The notes under the pieces were generated by a model, which was given only the letters and a program-made list of their open reading frames with translations, had not been told where the DNA came from and ran no database searches. A stretch of DNA of 64,000 nucleotides, from positions 248,001-312,000 of the forward strand of contig NZ_BMIK01000001.1 of the NCBI RefSeq assembly GCF_014642075.1, given 5' to 3'. The number at the start of each line of letters is the position of its first letter. The stretch's first letter is position 1. Positions 46,078-55,005 of the stretch are shown here, one piece after another. This DNA is from Parapedobacter defluvii (GTDB lineage: Bacteria > Bacteroidota > Bacteroidia > Sphingobacteriales > Sphingobacteriaceae). Position numbers and translations under genes: made by a program.

Positions 46078-46851
46078 ATGAATAACAGGGTAGTACTCAT
46101 TACAGGAAGCGCAGGAGGCATCGGCCTTGAAATTGCAAAAGCAATGGCTGAGAATGGCTATACGGTATGTCTTACGGACTTGAATGGGGCTGCTGTGACA
46201 TTGCAGGCAAATCTGCTAGTCGAGCAGGGTCATCTGGCCATAGGAATCGGTTGCGATGTGACGGACGAAAACCAATTGAAGTCAGCTATTCAGCACGTTG
46301 TTGCTGCATATGGTCGATTGGATGTGCTCATCAATAATGCTGGGGTGCAATATGTTTCAATGATCGAGGATTTTCCTTCCGAACGGTTTGAGCAGTTAGT
46401 AAAAATCATGCTTACCGCACCATTTTATTCCATAAAACATGCTTTTCCGATTATGAAAGCACAGCGATTTGGCCGGATTATCAACATGGCTTCCATTAAT
46501 GGCTTGGTGGGATTTGTAGGCAAAGCGGCTTATAACAGTGCCAAACATGGTGTCATAGGGTTGACAAAAGTTGCCGCGTTGGAAGGGGCATTACACGGAA
46601 TCACGGTAATTGCCCTTTGTCCAGGTTATGTGGATACTGACCTGGTCAGGAATCAATTGGGAGATATAGCCAAGCAACGTAATATTGAGGTTGAACATGT
46701 TTTAGAAGAAGTGATTTATCCGTTGGTACCGCAAAGGCGATTGCTTGACGTTTGTGAAATTGCGGATTATGTTATCTTTTTAGCCAGTGATCGGGCCAAA
46801 GGAATCACAGGACAAGCTGTAGTGATTGATGGGGGATATACTGCACAGTGA
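46078..46851 (+). CDS. 3-hydroxybutyrate-dehydrogenase-like SDR
   Basis: Classical SDR of 257 residues. I chose the ATG at 46078 (purine-rich GAAGGA just upstream) over a GTG at 46069. Intact features: ITGSAGGIG, INNAGVQYV, INMASINGLVG (Ser), YNSAKHGVIG (Y-x-x-x-K) and GQAVVIDGGY. The C-terminal part with CPGYVDTDLVRNQ resembles D-3-hydroxybutyrate dehydrogenases, but sugar-acid dehydrogenases share it. It is the last gene of the central operon, converging on the YdjC gene 27 bp away. Confidence 0.85.
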   Translation: MNNRVVLITGSAGGIGLEIAKAMAENGYTVCLTDLNGAAVTLQANLLVEQGHLAIGIGCDVTDENQLKSAIQHVVAAYGRLDVLINNAGVQYVSMIEDFPSERFEQLVKIMLTAPFYSIKHAFPIMKAQRFGRIINMASINGLVGFVGKAAYNSAKHGVIGLTKVAALEGALHGITVIALCPGYVDTDLVRNQLGDIAKQRNIEVEHVLEEVIYPLVPQRRLLDVCEIADYVIFLASDRAKGITGQAVVIDGGYTAQ

Positions 46852-46878
46852 TGGATATAGGGGGGATGGATTAAATGT

Positions 46879-47832
46879 TCAGGGGTTTGACGCCCGTTGT
46901 AATTCCAGCAATGGCCGGTAACTGATGAGCTGTACATTTTTTCTAGCTAAGGCTTCTCTGATCTTGCTGCTCTCGGTAAAAGCTTTTAATTCATCGGCAC
47001 GTTTACGGGCCGTTCCGGTAATGGCTTCCAGCTCCGGGGTCAGCTCGGAAGCATGCAGATACAATTCAGTCACACCCGGTTTCAGGTTATCGATGATGTT
47101 TACCCAAAAATCTTCGACTTCTCCATAGTTCTGCAGCTCTTCGTAGATCAGATAATCGGGAAACACCAATCCCAGTTGGATGCATTTTTCGCGCATGCCA
47201 CCCTGGCCATATTTTTCCAACGTAGATTGGGAGGCCATGCGTAGGGGAAGATTGAATGTTTTGGCTAAACGCGCATATTGTTCAAAATAGGCGGGATCCA
47301 ATTGAAAAGTTCCCATATGCGAATCAATATGTGTGATGGGCAATCCATACGACAATGCTTTTTCAATCTGTGCTTTACCCTCTTCATACGCTTGTTCGGC
47401 ATTGCCATGTTGGTAAACTTCTTGCACTCCTTTCCAGAAATACCCATTGCTATCAACCAGTGAGCGGACACGGTCGATCGGCGCAACCGGCCCCCATTTG
47501 TAGTGCTTCCATTCCGATGTTAGGGTAAGGTGCACTCCGAAATCCTTATCCGGATGGGTTTTCGCGAAATCCACAATTTCCGTTGCCCAAGGGCAGGTAA
47601 ACATGATGGTGGAAGAAGAAATCAGCCCTTCCTGGAGGCCTTTGATGGTTCCTGTATTGGCTGCATGGCACATCCCCGCATCATCGTTATTGACGATGAG
47701 GAGTATGGCGTTTTTGGGATAGCCCAATCGTTCTACCAATGTTTGACTTGTTACGGTGGCCGCGTATCCGAGTAATAGGGAGAGTGTTAACGTCAGACGC
47801 GACCTGTTGTGGAGTGACCATTTTTTCATCAT
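46879..47832 (-). CDS. YdjC/ChbG-family carbohydrate deacetylase, exported
   Basis: Protein of about 317 residues with signal peptide (LTLTLSLLLGYAATVTSQ). Metal-site motifs of the YdjC family are clear: VNNDDAGMCHAAN, FGVHLTLTSEW and THIDSHMGTF. ChbG-type enzymes remove N-acetyl groups from chitooligosaccharides; exported Bacteroidota versions act on unknown acetylated sugars. The likely start is the ATG at 47832 or 47829. A TTG at 47838 is in frame, but it forms part of the promoter -7 box. Transcribed away from the dipeptidase at 48027. Confidence 0.8.
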   Translation of the reverse strand: MMKKWSLHNRSRLTLTLSLLLGYAATVTSQTLVERLGYPKNAILLIVNNDDAGMCHAANTGTIKGLQEGLISSSTIMFTCPWATEIVDFAKTHPDKDFGVHLTLTSEWKHYKWGPVAPIDRVRSLVDSNGYFWKGVQEVYQHGNAEQAYEEGKAQIEKALSYGLPITHIDSHMGTFQLDPAYFEQYARLAKTFNLPLRMASQSTLEKYGQGGMREKCIQLGLVFPDYLIYEELQNYGEVEDFWVNIIDNLKPGVTELYLHASELTPELEAITGTARKRADELKAFTESSKIREALARKNVQLISYRPLLELQRASNP

Positions 47833-47835
47833 TCC

Positions 47836-47843
47836 CAAAGATA
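47836..47843 (-). promoter_or_regulatory. -7 box directly before the YdjC start
   Basis: On the minus strand, TATCTTTG matches TAnnTTTG and is followed by GGA and then the ATG at 47832. It excludes the TTG at 47838 as start and predicts a leaderless or nearly leaderless transcript. Confidence 0.45.
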
Positions 47844-47922
47844 TGGATTATGTTTAATGAATTTTATGGATGGTTTAGAAGAAAACAGTCGTATTGTATT
47901 AGCATCGAATGCCGATAGGCGT

Positions 47923-47930
47923 TAATTTTG
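47923..47930 (+). promoter_or_regulatory. possible -7 box of the second M19 dipeptidase
   Basis: TAATTTTG matches TAnnTTTG, about 96 nt before the ATG at 48027. No TTTG at the proper distance upstream, so support is moderate. It lies in the 194-bp divergent gap between the YdjC and dipeptidase genes. Confidence 0.35.
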
Positions 47931-48026
47931 TTTAAGGAAGCCCGGATGTGGGAAGAGACATTTGCTACTGAAGTATCCGGTTGACATTGTAAAAGAGAAA
48001 CTGGAATCAGAAAAAAATAATCCATC

Positions 48027-49103
48027 ATGTTACTGATCGACGCCCATTTGGATTTGGCAATGAATGCCCTGGAGTGGAACAGGGATTTGAAAAAGCCTGT
48101 ACAAGCGATCCGCCAACGCGAAGCGGGGCTGAATGACAAGCCTGACCGTGGTAAAGGGACCGTGTCATTGCCAGACCTGAGAAGAGGGGAAATCGGGCTG
48201 GTGGTCGCCACGCAGATTGCACGGTATGTAGCACCCGGGAGTCCACTGAGTGGTTGGAATTCGCCCGAGCAAGCCTGGGCTCAAACACAGGGCCAACTGG
48301 CCTGGTACCGGGCAATGGAAGAAGCGGGCGAGATGGTACAAATTGCCGATTGTGTTGCGCTTGAGGAGCATATCGCACGATGGAACGATAAGTCGGTACC
48401 TAACGAGCATAAACCCATCGGATACATACTGAGTCTGGAAGGAGCTGATTCGCTGGTCGACCTCTCCTATTTGGAAAAAGCCTATGCCTATGGTCTACGA
48501 GCGATTGGGCCGGCGCACTACGGTGATGGACGATATGCACCCGGAACGGGTAGTTCCGGACCGCTTAAAGCTGCCGGAAGGGAATTGCTTCGCGAAATGG
48601 ATCGGTTGAATATGGTGCTGGATGTGACGCATCTTACCGACGAGGGATTTAAGCAGGCACTCGATATTTTTCAAGGGCCAGTTTGGGCAAGTCATCACAA
48701 TTGCCGGGCGCTCGTAAACCACCAACGACAGCTTACCGACGAGCAGATCCGTGAGCTCATTCGCCGGGATGCAGTGATTGGGGGTGTTTTTGATGCGTGG
48801 ATGCTTCACAATCGTTGGGAAAGAGGGGTTTCAGATCCGGAAACAGCAGGCGTCTGTTTGGAGCGTATCGTCGATCATTTTGATCACATCTGTGAATTGG
48901 CGGGAAATACCCATCACATCGCAATCGGGAGTGATCTGGACGGTGGTTACGGAAAGGAGCAATCTCCATATGACCTTGATCGCATCAGTGATCTGCAACG
49001 GTTGGTGGAAATATTAGTGGCTCGCGGTTACTCCGAGGCGGATATTCAGCGGATTTTTCACGGTAATTGGCTACGATTCTTGCGCAAGAATTTGAAAGGA
49101 TAG
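48027..49103 (+). CDS. membrane dipeptidase, peptidase M19 family (copy B)
   Basis: Zinc dipeptidase of 358 residues, a close paralogue of the one at 18870 (compare IDAHLDLAMNALEWNRDL and YILSLEGADSLVDLSYL). All metal ligands are kept: HLD, the Glu in SLEGADS, His in VTHLTDEG, His in WASHHN, Asp in GSDLDGGYG. No signal peptide. It stands alone, ending 9 bp from the convergent AraC gene. Two intracellular M19 enzymes 29 kb apart suggest recurrent use of D-residue-containing or modified dipeptides. Confidence 0.87.
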   Translation: MLLIDAHLDLAMNALEWNRDLKKPVQAIRQREAGLNDKPDRGKGTVSLPDLRRGEIGLVVATQIARYVAPGSPLSGWNSPEQAWAQTQGQLAWYRAMEEAGEMVQIADCVALEEHIARWNDKSVPNEHKPIGYILSLEGADSLVDLSYLEKAYAYGLRAIGPAHYGDGRYAPGTGSSGPLKAAGRELLREMDRLNMVLDVTHLTDEGFKQALDIFQGPVWASHHNCRALVNHQRQLTDEQIRELIRRDAVIGGVFDAWMLHNRWERGVSDPETAGVCLERIVDHFDHICELAGNTHHIAIGSDLDGGYGKEQSPYDLDRISDLQRLVEILVARGYSEADIQRIFHGNWLRFLRKNLKG

Positions 49104-49112
49104 CACCAAGGT

Positions 49113-49988
49113 CTAAGCGGACTTCAACTCCAGCATGCGTCTGTATTCACTCGGCGACATCCCTTTCAGCCGCTTAAACTGCCGGTTAAAATTGGCTAAA
49201 TTGTTGAATCCACACTCATACGCAATGTTTACCACGTTTTCATCGCTGTCTGCCAGCAATTTGCATACATGGCCGATGCGGATGGTGTTCAGGTATTCCA
49301 CAAACGTCATCCGGTAGTGTTCTTTGAAGAAATTGCAGAAAGTGGTGGTGGCCATACTGGCTTCGGATGCTACCTCGTTCAACGTGATTTCGCGGTGGAA
49401 ATTGCGCAGGATATAATCTGTGATTTTGCTGTACCGATCTGAATAATATCCCTGGGTATGCTGCATGTAATTGGGGCTGGCCAATGGTTCGTAATCGGTG
49501 CTGTGGGCAAGAATGTCAAATATAGCAAAAAGCGAGGATAGGCGCTTTAGTCCGCTTTCGCCGATCATCGCATTCATCAAGCAATTGATTTGCAACCGTG
49601 TCCTGCCATTGATGACTAAGCCACGTTTTGATAAATCAAGCACTTTTTTGAGCGGTTCCATTTCAGGTAGGCAGAGGAAATTTTCACCCAGGAAATCTTC
49701 CACGAAATGCACGACTACCGCACTGGCTTCCTGCTTGGCCTGACCCTGTACGTAGGCGGCATCATTCACCCATACATGGGGGAGTGCAGGGCCCATAAAG
49801 ACCAGATCGCCCTCATCAAAATGCCCGATGTGATCACCTACCATTCGTCTGCCCGTGCTTCTATTCACCAAGACAAACTCATATTCGGGATGATAGTGCC
49901 AGGGACAGGGAAAATAAGTGCCCTGTTCGGTAAATACGATAAAGGATTTGTCAAACTCCTTGGGCAAACGGTATTCTACAGCTTTCAT
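49113..49988 (-). CDS. AraC-family regulator with cupin sensor domain
   Basis: Transcription factor of 291 residues. The N-terminal ~150 residues form a cupin-type ligand-binding domain (YFPCPWHYHPEYEFVLV, GDLVFMGPALPHVW). The C-terminal ~100 residues hold the double helix-turn-helix (ITLNEVASEASMATTTFCNFFKEH; VVNIAYECGFNNLANFNRQFKRLKGMSPSEYR). This architecture usually responds to a sugar and activates carbohydrate genes, so it is a candidate regulator of the neighbouring loci, although its targets are not visible. Confidence 0.88.
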   Translation of the reverse strand: MKAVEYRLPKEFDKSFIVFTEQGTYFPCPWHYHPEYEFVLVNRSTGRRMVGDHIGHFDEGDLVFMGPALPHVWVNDAAYVQGQAKQEASAVVVHFVEDFLGENFLCLPEMEPLKKVLDLSKRGLVINGRTRLQINCLMNAMIGESGLKRLSSLFAIFDILAHSTDYEPLASPNYMQHTQGYYSDRYSKITDYILRNFHREITLNEVASEASMATTTFCNFFKEHYRMTFVEYLNTIRIGHVCKLLADSDENVVNIAYECGFNNLANFNRQFKRLKGMSPSEYRRMLELKSA

Positions 49989-50109
49989 AGCCTGGTCAGT
50001 AAGTTAGTGATGCTAATTTACTGATTTCGGATATGGAATCCAATGGGTTGGCGTGATAATGGTAAAATAGTATTAGAATTGAGAAATAATATAGAAATGG
50101 AGCTGCCGG

Positions 50110-51156
50110 TCAATTCAACCCAAACAAAGGCCTTAGGAATCTTAATCGCCGGATAATCAGCTCGTACGATAAAAAGCATCCTGCTGTGGTAAACAACAAA
50201 ACCAAGAGGAACTGGATCGGCACGGGGATGGGAAGTGGAAAGATAAGCAGCGACCCCAAGTAGAGGAAGATCATGTGTACGATATAGATCGGATACGCAG
50301 CTTTACTTAGGTAACTTAACACCTTGCTGGGGTGATTGAGGTACCGATAGCCCAATGCAAAGACAGTGAGGATCCAACAGTTGGACTCTATGGATAGCAA
50401 ATAGAGGGGAGCCATCGGTTGAAAAAAGATCAGTCGCAAAACGAAGAGACCAACAGCAGCTGTAAAAAATAGCCACCACCAGCGGAGTAGCATATTCCAA
50501 AATGGGCTGCCGCACCACACGAAAAAGAAACCGAAGAAAAAAGCCAGCAATCCCAGGAAAAATCCGTGCCAGGTCATTGCATACAGTTCGAATGGTATCG
50601 GATGAAGGATCAATGCCTCCGCGATAAATAGGGCAAACACGGGGAGCAACCCCAATGGCGTACGCAATACATTTGCTGCCCAACGGGCAAACCGTTGACC
50701 TTCCTGCCGTTTTAGATAGAGAAAGGCCGGGGATAAGAGGACGACATAGCTAAACAGGTTGCCCAAAAACCAGAGGTGACCCGGGCCGGGAGTATAACCT
50801 GGGTCAAAATGGTAGTAACGTTGCCAAAGGTATATATGAACCGGCACGATCGCCACCATGCCAAATAGGAATGGTAGCAGGATCCGTCTGGCGCGTTCCC
50901 GTACAAGCTGACTCCAGGTGCGGTTGCGCAGGGCAAAATAAACTCCCATGCCGGATACGAAGAATAACAACGGAATCCGCCATACATTCAGCAGGGTCAT
51001 GGGGATCCAAAGGGATAACCAGGGTTGGTCATTACCGATGAACCCAATCGCAATACCCCAGGGCTGGAAACCGATGGCTACATGGTATATTAACAGCAGA
51101 CCGATGGCTATAACCCGGATCCAATCGATGTCATACCTTCTTTCTAATGTACGCAT
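50110..51156 (-). CDS. acyltransferase 3 family membrane protein
   Basis: Polytopic membrane protein of 348 residues with about 10 helices. The N-terminus RRYDIDWIRVIAIGLLLIYHVAIG carries the family's Arg and His. Related proteins (OpgC/MdoC-like) transfer acyl groups, such as succinyl or acetyl, to periplasmic or surface glycans. It lies 16 bp downstream of the ankyrin gene on the same strand, so the two may be co-transcribed. Substrate unknown. Confidence 0.8.
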   Translation of the reverse strand: MRTLERRYDIDWIRVIAIGLLLIYHVAIGFQPWGIAIGFIGNDQPWLSLWIPMTLLNVWRIPLLFFVSGMGVYFALRNRTWSQLVRERARRILLPFLFGMVAIVPVHIYLWQRYYHFDPGYTPGPGHLWFLGNLFSYVVLLSPAFLYLKRQEGQRFARWAANVLRTPLGLLPVFALFIAEALILHPIPFELYAMTWHGFFLGLLAFFFGFFFVWCGSPFWNMLLRWWWLFFTAAVGLFVLRLIFFQPMAPLYLLSIESNCWILTVFALGYRYLNHPSKVLSYLSKAAYPIYIVHMIFLYLGSLLIFPLPIPVPIQFLLVLLFTTAGCFLSYELIIRRLRFLRPLFGLN

Positions 51157-51172
51157 GGGAAGGATTGTTTGG

Positions 51173-51733
51173 TTACTTTAACAGATTTGCGATTTCCGGC
51201 CTGACTTTTTCGAGGTGGGGATAGTCAAGTTTCAATCCCATTGGTGCCAACACCTTACCCACCATATCGTACGTACTTTTTACTTCCTTAAAAGGCGCAG
51301 CGACAGATTCGTATGCGGTTGCACCGTATTTATTCTTAATGGTTTTATCTGCCCCGGCATTTAACAGCAGTTGGACAATTTCACGCCGACCAAAGAAAGC
51401 GGCACTGATGAGGGCGGTAGAACCTTCGCTATTCCGGAAATTGAGGTCGGCACCTGCATCAATAAGAAGCTTAGCCATCTCAGGTTGCCCGAACACTGCT
51501 GCGGTGATGAGCGGACTTGATCCGCCGAAAGGATCCTTAACGTTGATATCCTTGCCCGCGGCGAGGTATTGCCGAAGTGCTGCTTCATCGCCGGTGGCTA
51601 CGGCCGTATGAATGTCGTTTGCGGATGCGTTTTGTTGTGTGGAACGATTGTCGCCTGTGCAGGCCGCTATAAAGGCGACACAAAGGAACAGGATCCAGTT
51701 GGCAGTTTGGTGAAATGTGTGTGGAATGTGCAT
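51173..51733 (-). CDS. ankyrin-repeat lipoprotein
   Basis: Protein of 186 residues with lipobox IAAC near residue 29. Three ankyrin repeats follow: AVATGDEAALRQYLAAGKDINVKD, SPLITAAVFGQPEMAKLLIDAGAD and TALISAAFFGRREIVQLLLNAGAD (each partly quoted). Ankyrins mediate protein-protein contacts; periplasmic single-domain forms often protect or inhibit an enzyme partner. Divergent from the AraC-TPR regulator, sharing a 207-bp gap with a direct-repeat operator. Confidence 0.85.
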   Translation of the reverse strand: MHIPHTFHQTANWILFLCVAFIAACTGDNRSTQQNASANDIHTAVATGDEAALRQYLAAGKDINVKDPFGGSSPLITAAVFGQPEMAKLLIDAGADLNFRNSEGSTALISAAFFGRREIVQLLLNAGADKTIKNKYGATAYESVAAPFKEVKSTYDMVGKVLAPMGLKLDYPHLEKVRPEIANLLK

Positions 51734-51856
51734 GATCGTGTGAATTTAACAGATACAATTACGGATTGATTTGTGAACGAAACAAAGGTCTGCTACCTCA
51801 CGGTTTTGGAACAGCAGCTATGCGGAAAAATGTGTCAAGTTTGATAACGTGGATGA

Positions 51857-51889
51857 AAATTATGGCGCATTCCTATAAATTATGGCGCA
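51857..51889. repeat. 13-bp direct repeat, putative operator
   Basis: AAATTATGGCGCA occurs at 51857-51869 and 51877-51889 without mismatch, period 20 bp. The second copy covers the place where the -33 element of the downstream promoter would be (51884-51887). Tandem half-sites about two turns apart are the usual binding arrangement of AraC-family proteins, and the next gene encodes one. Confidence 0.65.
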
Positions 51890-51906
51890 AGTACTCCCGC
51901 AACTGT

Positions 51907-51914
51907 TATCTTTG
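51907..51914 (+). promoter_or_regulatory. -7 box of the membrane AraC-TPR gene
   Basis: TATCTTTG matches TAnnTTTG, 26 nt before the ATG at 51941. The -33 position is occupied by GGCG within the direct repeat, so activation by a protein bound at the repeat is likely. Confidence 0.5.
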
Positions 51915-51940
51915 TTTGTTGATGCAATGCGCAGTGAACC

Positions 51941-54007
51941 ATGTCTGATTCTTCTCCCATTGATAACCAATTCATTGCCCAGGTAGCCGCTACGGTTATG
52001 GAAAACCTGTCAGACGAGCACTTCGGCGTGTCTGAATTGGCGGCTAAGATGCATATGAGTCGGTCCAATCTGCTTCGGCGGATTAAGCATGCTACCCATC
52101 AATCTGCGAGTCAACTGATCCGGGAAATCCGGTTGAAGCGTAGCATGGAGTTACTGGGTAGCGGCGATTTCACCGTTTCGGAGGTAGCCCACCGGGTGGG
52201 ATTCAGCGGAACCTCTTATTTCATCAAATGTTTCCGTGAGTATTACGGTTATCCACCGGGAGAGGCAGGGAAGCGGCGGGGAGCCGGACAGCCTGTTGCA
52301 GATAACGGAACACCGGGACAAAGGCGCTTCGGATCCCGGCTCTTACTTGCAGGCGCTTTGATCGCGGTGGTTGCGGTCGGCATCGGTATCTACCTCGCGA
52401 CCCGTCCGGCATCCCAAGAGCCGCTCGAAAAATCCCTCGTCGTTTTGCCTTTCAAAAATGACAGCAGTGACTCAACCAATCGGTATCTGATCAATGGATT
52501 GATGGAAGCCACATTAAACCACCTGCAGCAGATAAAAGATTTGCGGGTGGTCAGCCGGACTTCGGCCGAGAAGTACCGGCATACTGCCAAGTCTATTCCC
52601 GAATTGGCCGACGAGCTGCACGTCAGCTATGTAGTGGAGGGGAGCGGACAGAAAATCGGCAACCGCATCGTGCTCAACATCCAGTTGATAGACGCGCAGA
52701 AAGACAACCACCTATGGGCAAGGCAATATGAACGGGAGGTGACCGATATCTTCCGGCTCCAGCAAGAAATTGCCAAAGATATCGCCGGCGAGGTTCGCGC
52801 GATTGTAACGTGGGAAGAACAGAAACGGATTGAGCGGATACCGACCACGGATCTGGTGGCCTACGACCTGTTTTTGAAGGCAACGGAACGGACGCGTCAG
52901 GGAGGGCGGGAGAATCTGCAAACCGCTGTTTCACTGCTCGACAAGGCGATTGAACGTGACCCTGAATTTGCACTCGCCTATGCCGTGAAGGCAATTGCGT
53001 ACTACTACCTGGATGTATTTCAGGTGCAACGGCAGTATGGCGAGGTAATCGGCATAAACGCAGACAAGGCATTGTTATACGATCCATCTTCGGCTGAATG
53101 TTTGTTTGCCAAGGGATTATATTACGTCAACCAGAAGGCGTATGAGTCAGCGATTCCCTACCTGGAAAAAGCACTGGAGTACAAACCCAATTCGGCGTTG
53201 GTCATCCATTTCCTCTCCGATTTCTACAATAGCTATGTGCCCAATACCGCCAAATACCTGGAATACGCCCTTCAGGGAATCCGGTTGGATCCGGCTGCGA
53301 ATGACAGTGCCACCACGAGTTTTAACTACCTGCACCTGAGTAACGCGTTAGCCCAGACGGGCTTTATCGACGAGTCACTGCGGTATATCGAGCAATCGTT
53401 AGCCTACAATCCGGACAATTCTTTTGCGCAATGGGTCCGGGCAGTGGTCGTATATGCAAAATACCGGGATCCTGCCCGGACAGAAAAGCTGTTGCAGACC
53501 CAATTGGCGAAAGATTCGAATCAGATGCACATCCTGCAGGAGCTGGGCAAGTTGTATTTTCATACCGGAAAGGATAAGGCTGCGTTTCGCTATTACCAGC
53601 GTTTTTTGCAATTGCGCGAAGCACAGCAGCTGGATTTTTTCCCGACGGTCGATTTAGACATGGCCATCCTTTGGTCCAGACGGGGCGACCGGGAGAAATC
53701 CGAACGTTGTTTTGCCCGCTTCAAAGCTTTTGCCGATGCCGATCAATCGATTTATAAACACATGAACCTAGCGATGTACGCCGCATACCGGGGCAATGTT
53801 CCCGATGTGATCAATCACCTTCGTTTATTTTCAAAGGAAGACAATTACCAATATTGGGTCCTCTTATTTAAGGACGATATCATGGTTGCACGTTTTAAGG
53901 ATGAGCCGGCTTTTAAGGCAGCGTTTGGCGAGATCGAAACGAAATTCTGGAATAAAAACACCGAAATCAGGGAGACATTGGAAGAGAAGGGATTGTTGCA
54001 CGATTAA
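51941..54007 (+). CDS. membrane-tethered AraC-type regulator with TolB-like and TPR domains
   Basis: Protein of 688 residues with an unusual order. An N-terminal AraC-type double helix-turn-helix spans ~10-108 (FGVSELAAKMHMSRSNLLRRI; FTVSEVAHRVGFSGTSYFIKCFREYYGYPP). Then come a basic linker, one transmembrane helix (~133-154), a TolB-like beta domain (~165-300; SLVVLPFKND, SYVVEGSGQKIGNRIVLNIQLID) and about eight TPRs to ~640. The DNA-binding part would lie in the cytoplasm and the TPR part in the periplasm, making it a one-component transmembrane sensor, CadC-like in logic but with AraC DNA-binding. It is probably autoregulated through the repeat upstream. A Gfo/Idh/MocA gene follows 26 bp later. 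Confidence 0.85.
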   Translation: MSDSSPIDNQFIAQVAATVMENLSDEHFGVSELAAKMHMSRSNLLRRIKHATHQSASQLIREIRLKRSMELLGSGDFTVSEVAHRVGFSGTSYFIKCFREYYGYPPGEAGKRRGAGQPVADNGTPGQRRFGSRLLLAGALIAVVAVGIGIYLATRPASQEPLEKSLVVLPFKNDSSDSTNRYLINGLMEATLNHLQQIKDLRVVSRTSAEKYRHTAKSIPELADELHVSYVVEGSGQKIGNRIVLNIQLIDAQKDNHLWARQYEREVTDIFRLQQEIAKDIAGEVRAIVTWEEQKRIERIPTTDLVAYDLFLKATERTRQGGRENLQTAVSLLDKAIERDPEFALAYAVKAIAYYYLDVFQVQRQYGEVIGINADKALLYDPSSAECLFAKGLYYVNQKAYESAIPYLEKALEYKPNSALVIHFLSDFYNSYVPNTAKYLEYALQGIRLDPAANDSATTSFNYLHLSNALAQTGFIDESLRYIEQSLAYNPDNSFAQWVRAVVVYAKYRDPARTEKLLQTQLAKDSNQMHILQELGKLYFHTGKDKAAFRYYQRFLQLREAQQLDFFPTVDLDMAILWSRRGDREKSERCFARFKAFADADQSIYKHMNLAMYAAYRGNVPDVINHLRLFSKEDNYQYWVLLFKDDIMVARFKDEPAFKAAFGEIETKFWNKNTEIRETLEEKGLLHD

Positions 54008-54025
54008 ATGTTGTACGATTAAATT
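53996..54025. repeat. 15-bp tandem duplication over a stop codon
   Basis: TTGCACGATTAAATG (53996-54010) is followed at once by TTGTACGATTAAATT (54011-54025), 13 of 15 bases identical. The first copy encodes the last residues and TAA of the AraC-TPR gene; the second carries an in-frame backup TAA at 54020-54022. Looks like a slippage or unequal-repair event. Confidence 0.7.
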
Positions 54026-54033
54026 TAGAACAT

Positions 54034-55005
54034 ATGGAAATAAACTGGGGAATTATCGGCGTAGGAGATGTAACGGAAGTGAAGAGCGGCCCTGCATTCC
54101 AAAAAATCGAACACTCCGATTTGGTGGCTGTTATGCGCCGGGATGCCGCCAAAGCAAAGGACTATGCGGAAAGACATGGGGTGCCCAGGTGGTATTCTGA
54201 TGCACAACAGCTTATTGACGACCCGGAAGTGAATGCAATTTACATTGCAACGCCACCGGATTCACATGTGTTTTATGCGTCGGCGGCTCTTCGGGCCGGA
54301 AAGCCGGTATACCTCGAAAAGCCGATGACGTTGAACGCAACCGAAGCAGACGAACTGTTGCGGTTGCAGCAAACCCATCGGGGCAAACTGACGGTTGCCC
54401 ATTACCGGCGGGAACAGCTCTATTTCAAAAAGGTAAAAGAACTTATTGATTCGCATATCGGTGTACCGAGGATCGCCAGCCTACGCTACCATCAGCAGCC
54501 GCTTTCTGCAGAAACCATGCAATCTCCCCGTATGCAATGGCGATTGAATCCAACGCAATCGGGCGGGGGGCTGTTTCACGATCTGGCCCCGCACCAGATC
54601 GACCTGATGTATTATTTTTTTGGAAACATTGCGTTCAGCAAGGGTATTGCACATAATCAAGCGGGGCTATACCGTGCTGCCGATGTCGTATCCGGACAGA
54701 TTTTATTTGAAAATAACGTGCTTTTCAATGGGCAATGGGCATTTAACGTAGCCGAAGATTCGGATGTCTGTGAAGTGATCGGTTCGGAAGGACGGATATC
54801 GTTCTCCGTATTCAACTATCAGCCGATCGAACTGGTCAACGAACAGGGAGTCCGGCGTTTTGCATTTGAACCGCCTGCCCACGTACAGCAGCCGATGATT
54901 GCTGCCGTTGTTGCCTATTTCCGGGAAGAAGGTCCCAACCCCTGCAGTGCACAAGAGGGTCGCGAAGTGATGCGTGTCATGGACAGTTTTGCCGGCGGAT
55001 TTTAG
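54034..55005 (+). CDS. Gfo/Idh/MocA-family oxidoreductase
   Basis: NAD(P)-dependent sugar dehydrogenase-like protein of 323 residues. It has the Rossmann motif GIIGVGDVTEVKSGP, the acceptor-binding AIYIATPPDSH, the catalytic YLEKPM, and HDLAPHQIDLMYYFFG in the C-terminal domain, all typical. It follows the AraC-TPR regulator by 26 bp and may be its immediate target. Its 3' end overlaps the convergent PepSY gene by 29 bp, with no terminator between. Confidence 0.87.
   Translation: MEINWGIIGVGDVTEVKSGPAFQKIEHSDLVAVMRRDAAKAKDYAERHGVPRWYSDAQQLIDDPEVNAIYIATPPDSHVFYASAALRAGKPVYLEKPMTLNATEADELLRLQQTHRGKLTVAHYRREQLYFKKVKELIDSHIGVPRIASLRYHQQPLSAETMQSPRMQWRLNPTQSGGGLFHDLAPHQIDLMYYFFGNIAFSKGIAHNQAGLYRAADVVSGQILFENNVLFNGQWAFNVAEDSDVCEVIGSEGRISFSVFNYQPIELVNEQGVRRFAFEPPAHVQQPMIAAVVAYFREEGPNPCSAQEGREVMRVMDSFAGGF

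Noticed and set aside
51766-51948. 60-codon plus-strand frame before the AraC-TPR gene
   Set aside because: It covers the operator repeat and promoter; the sequence is not protein-like.
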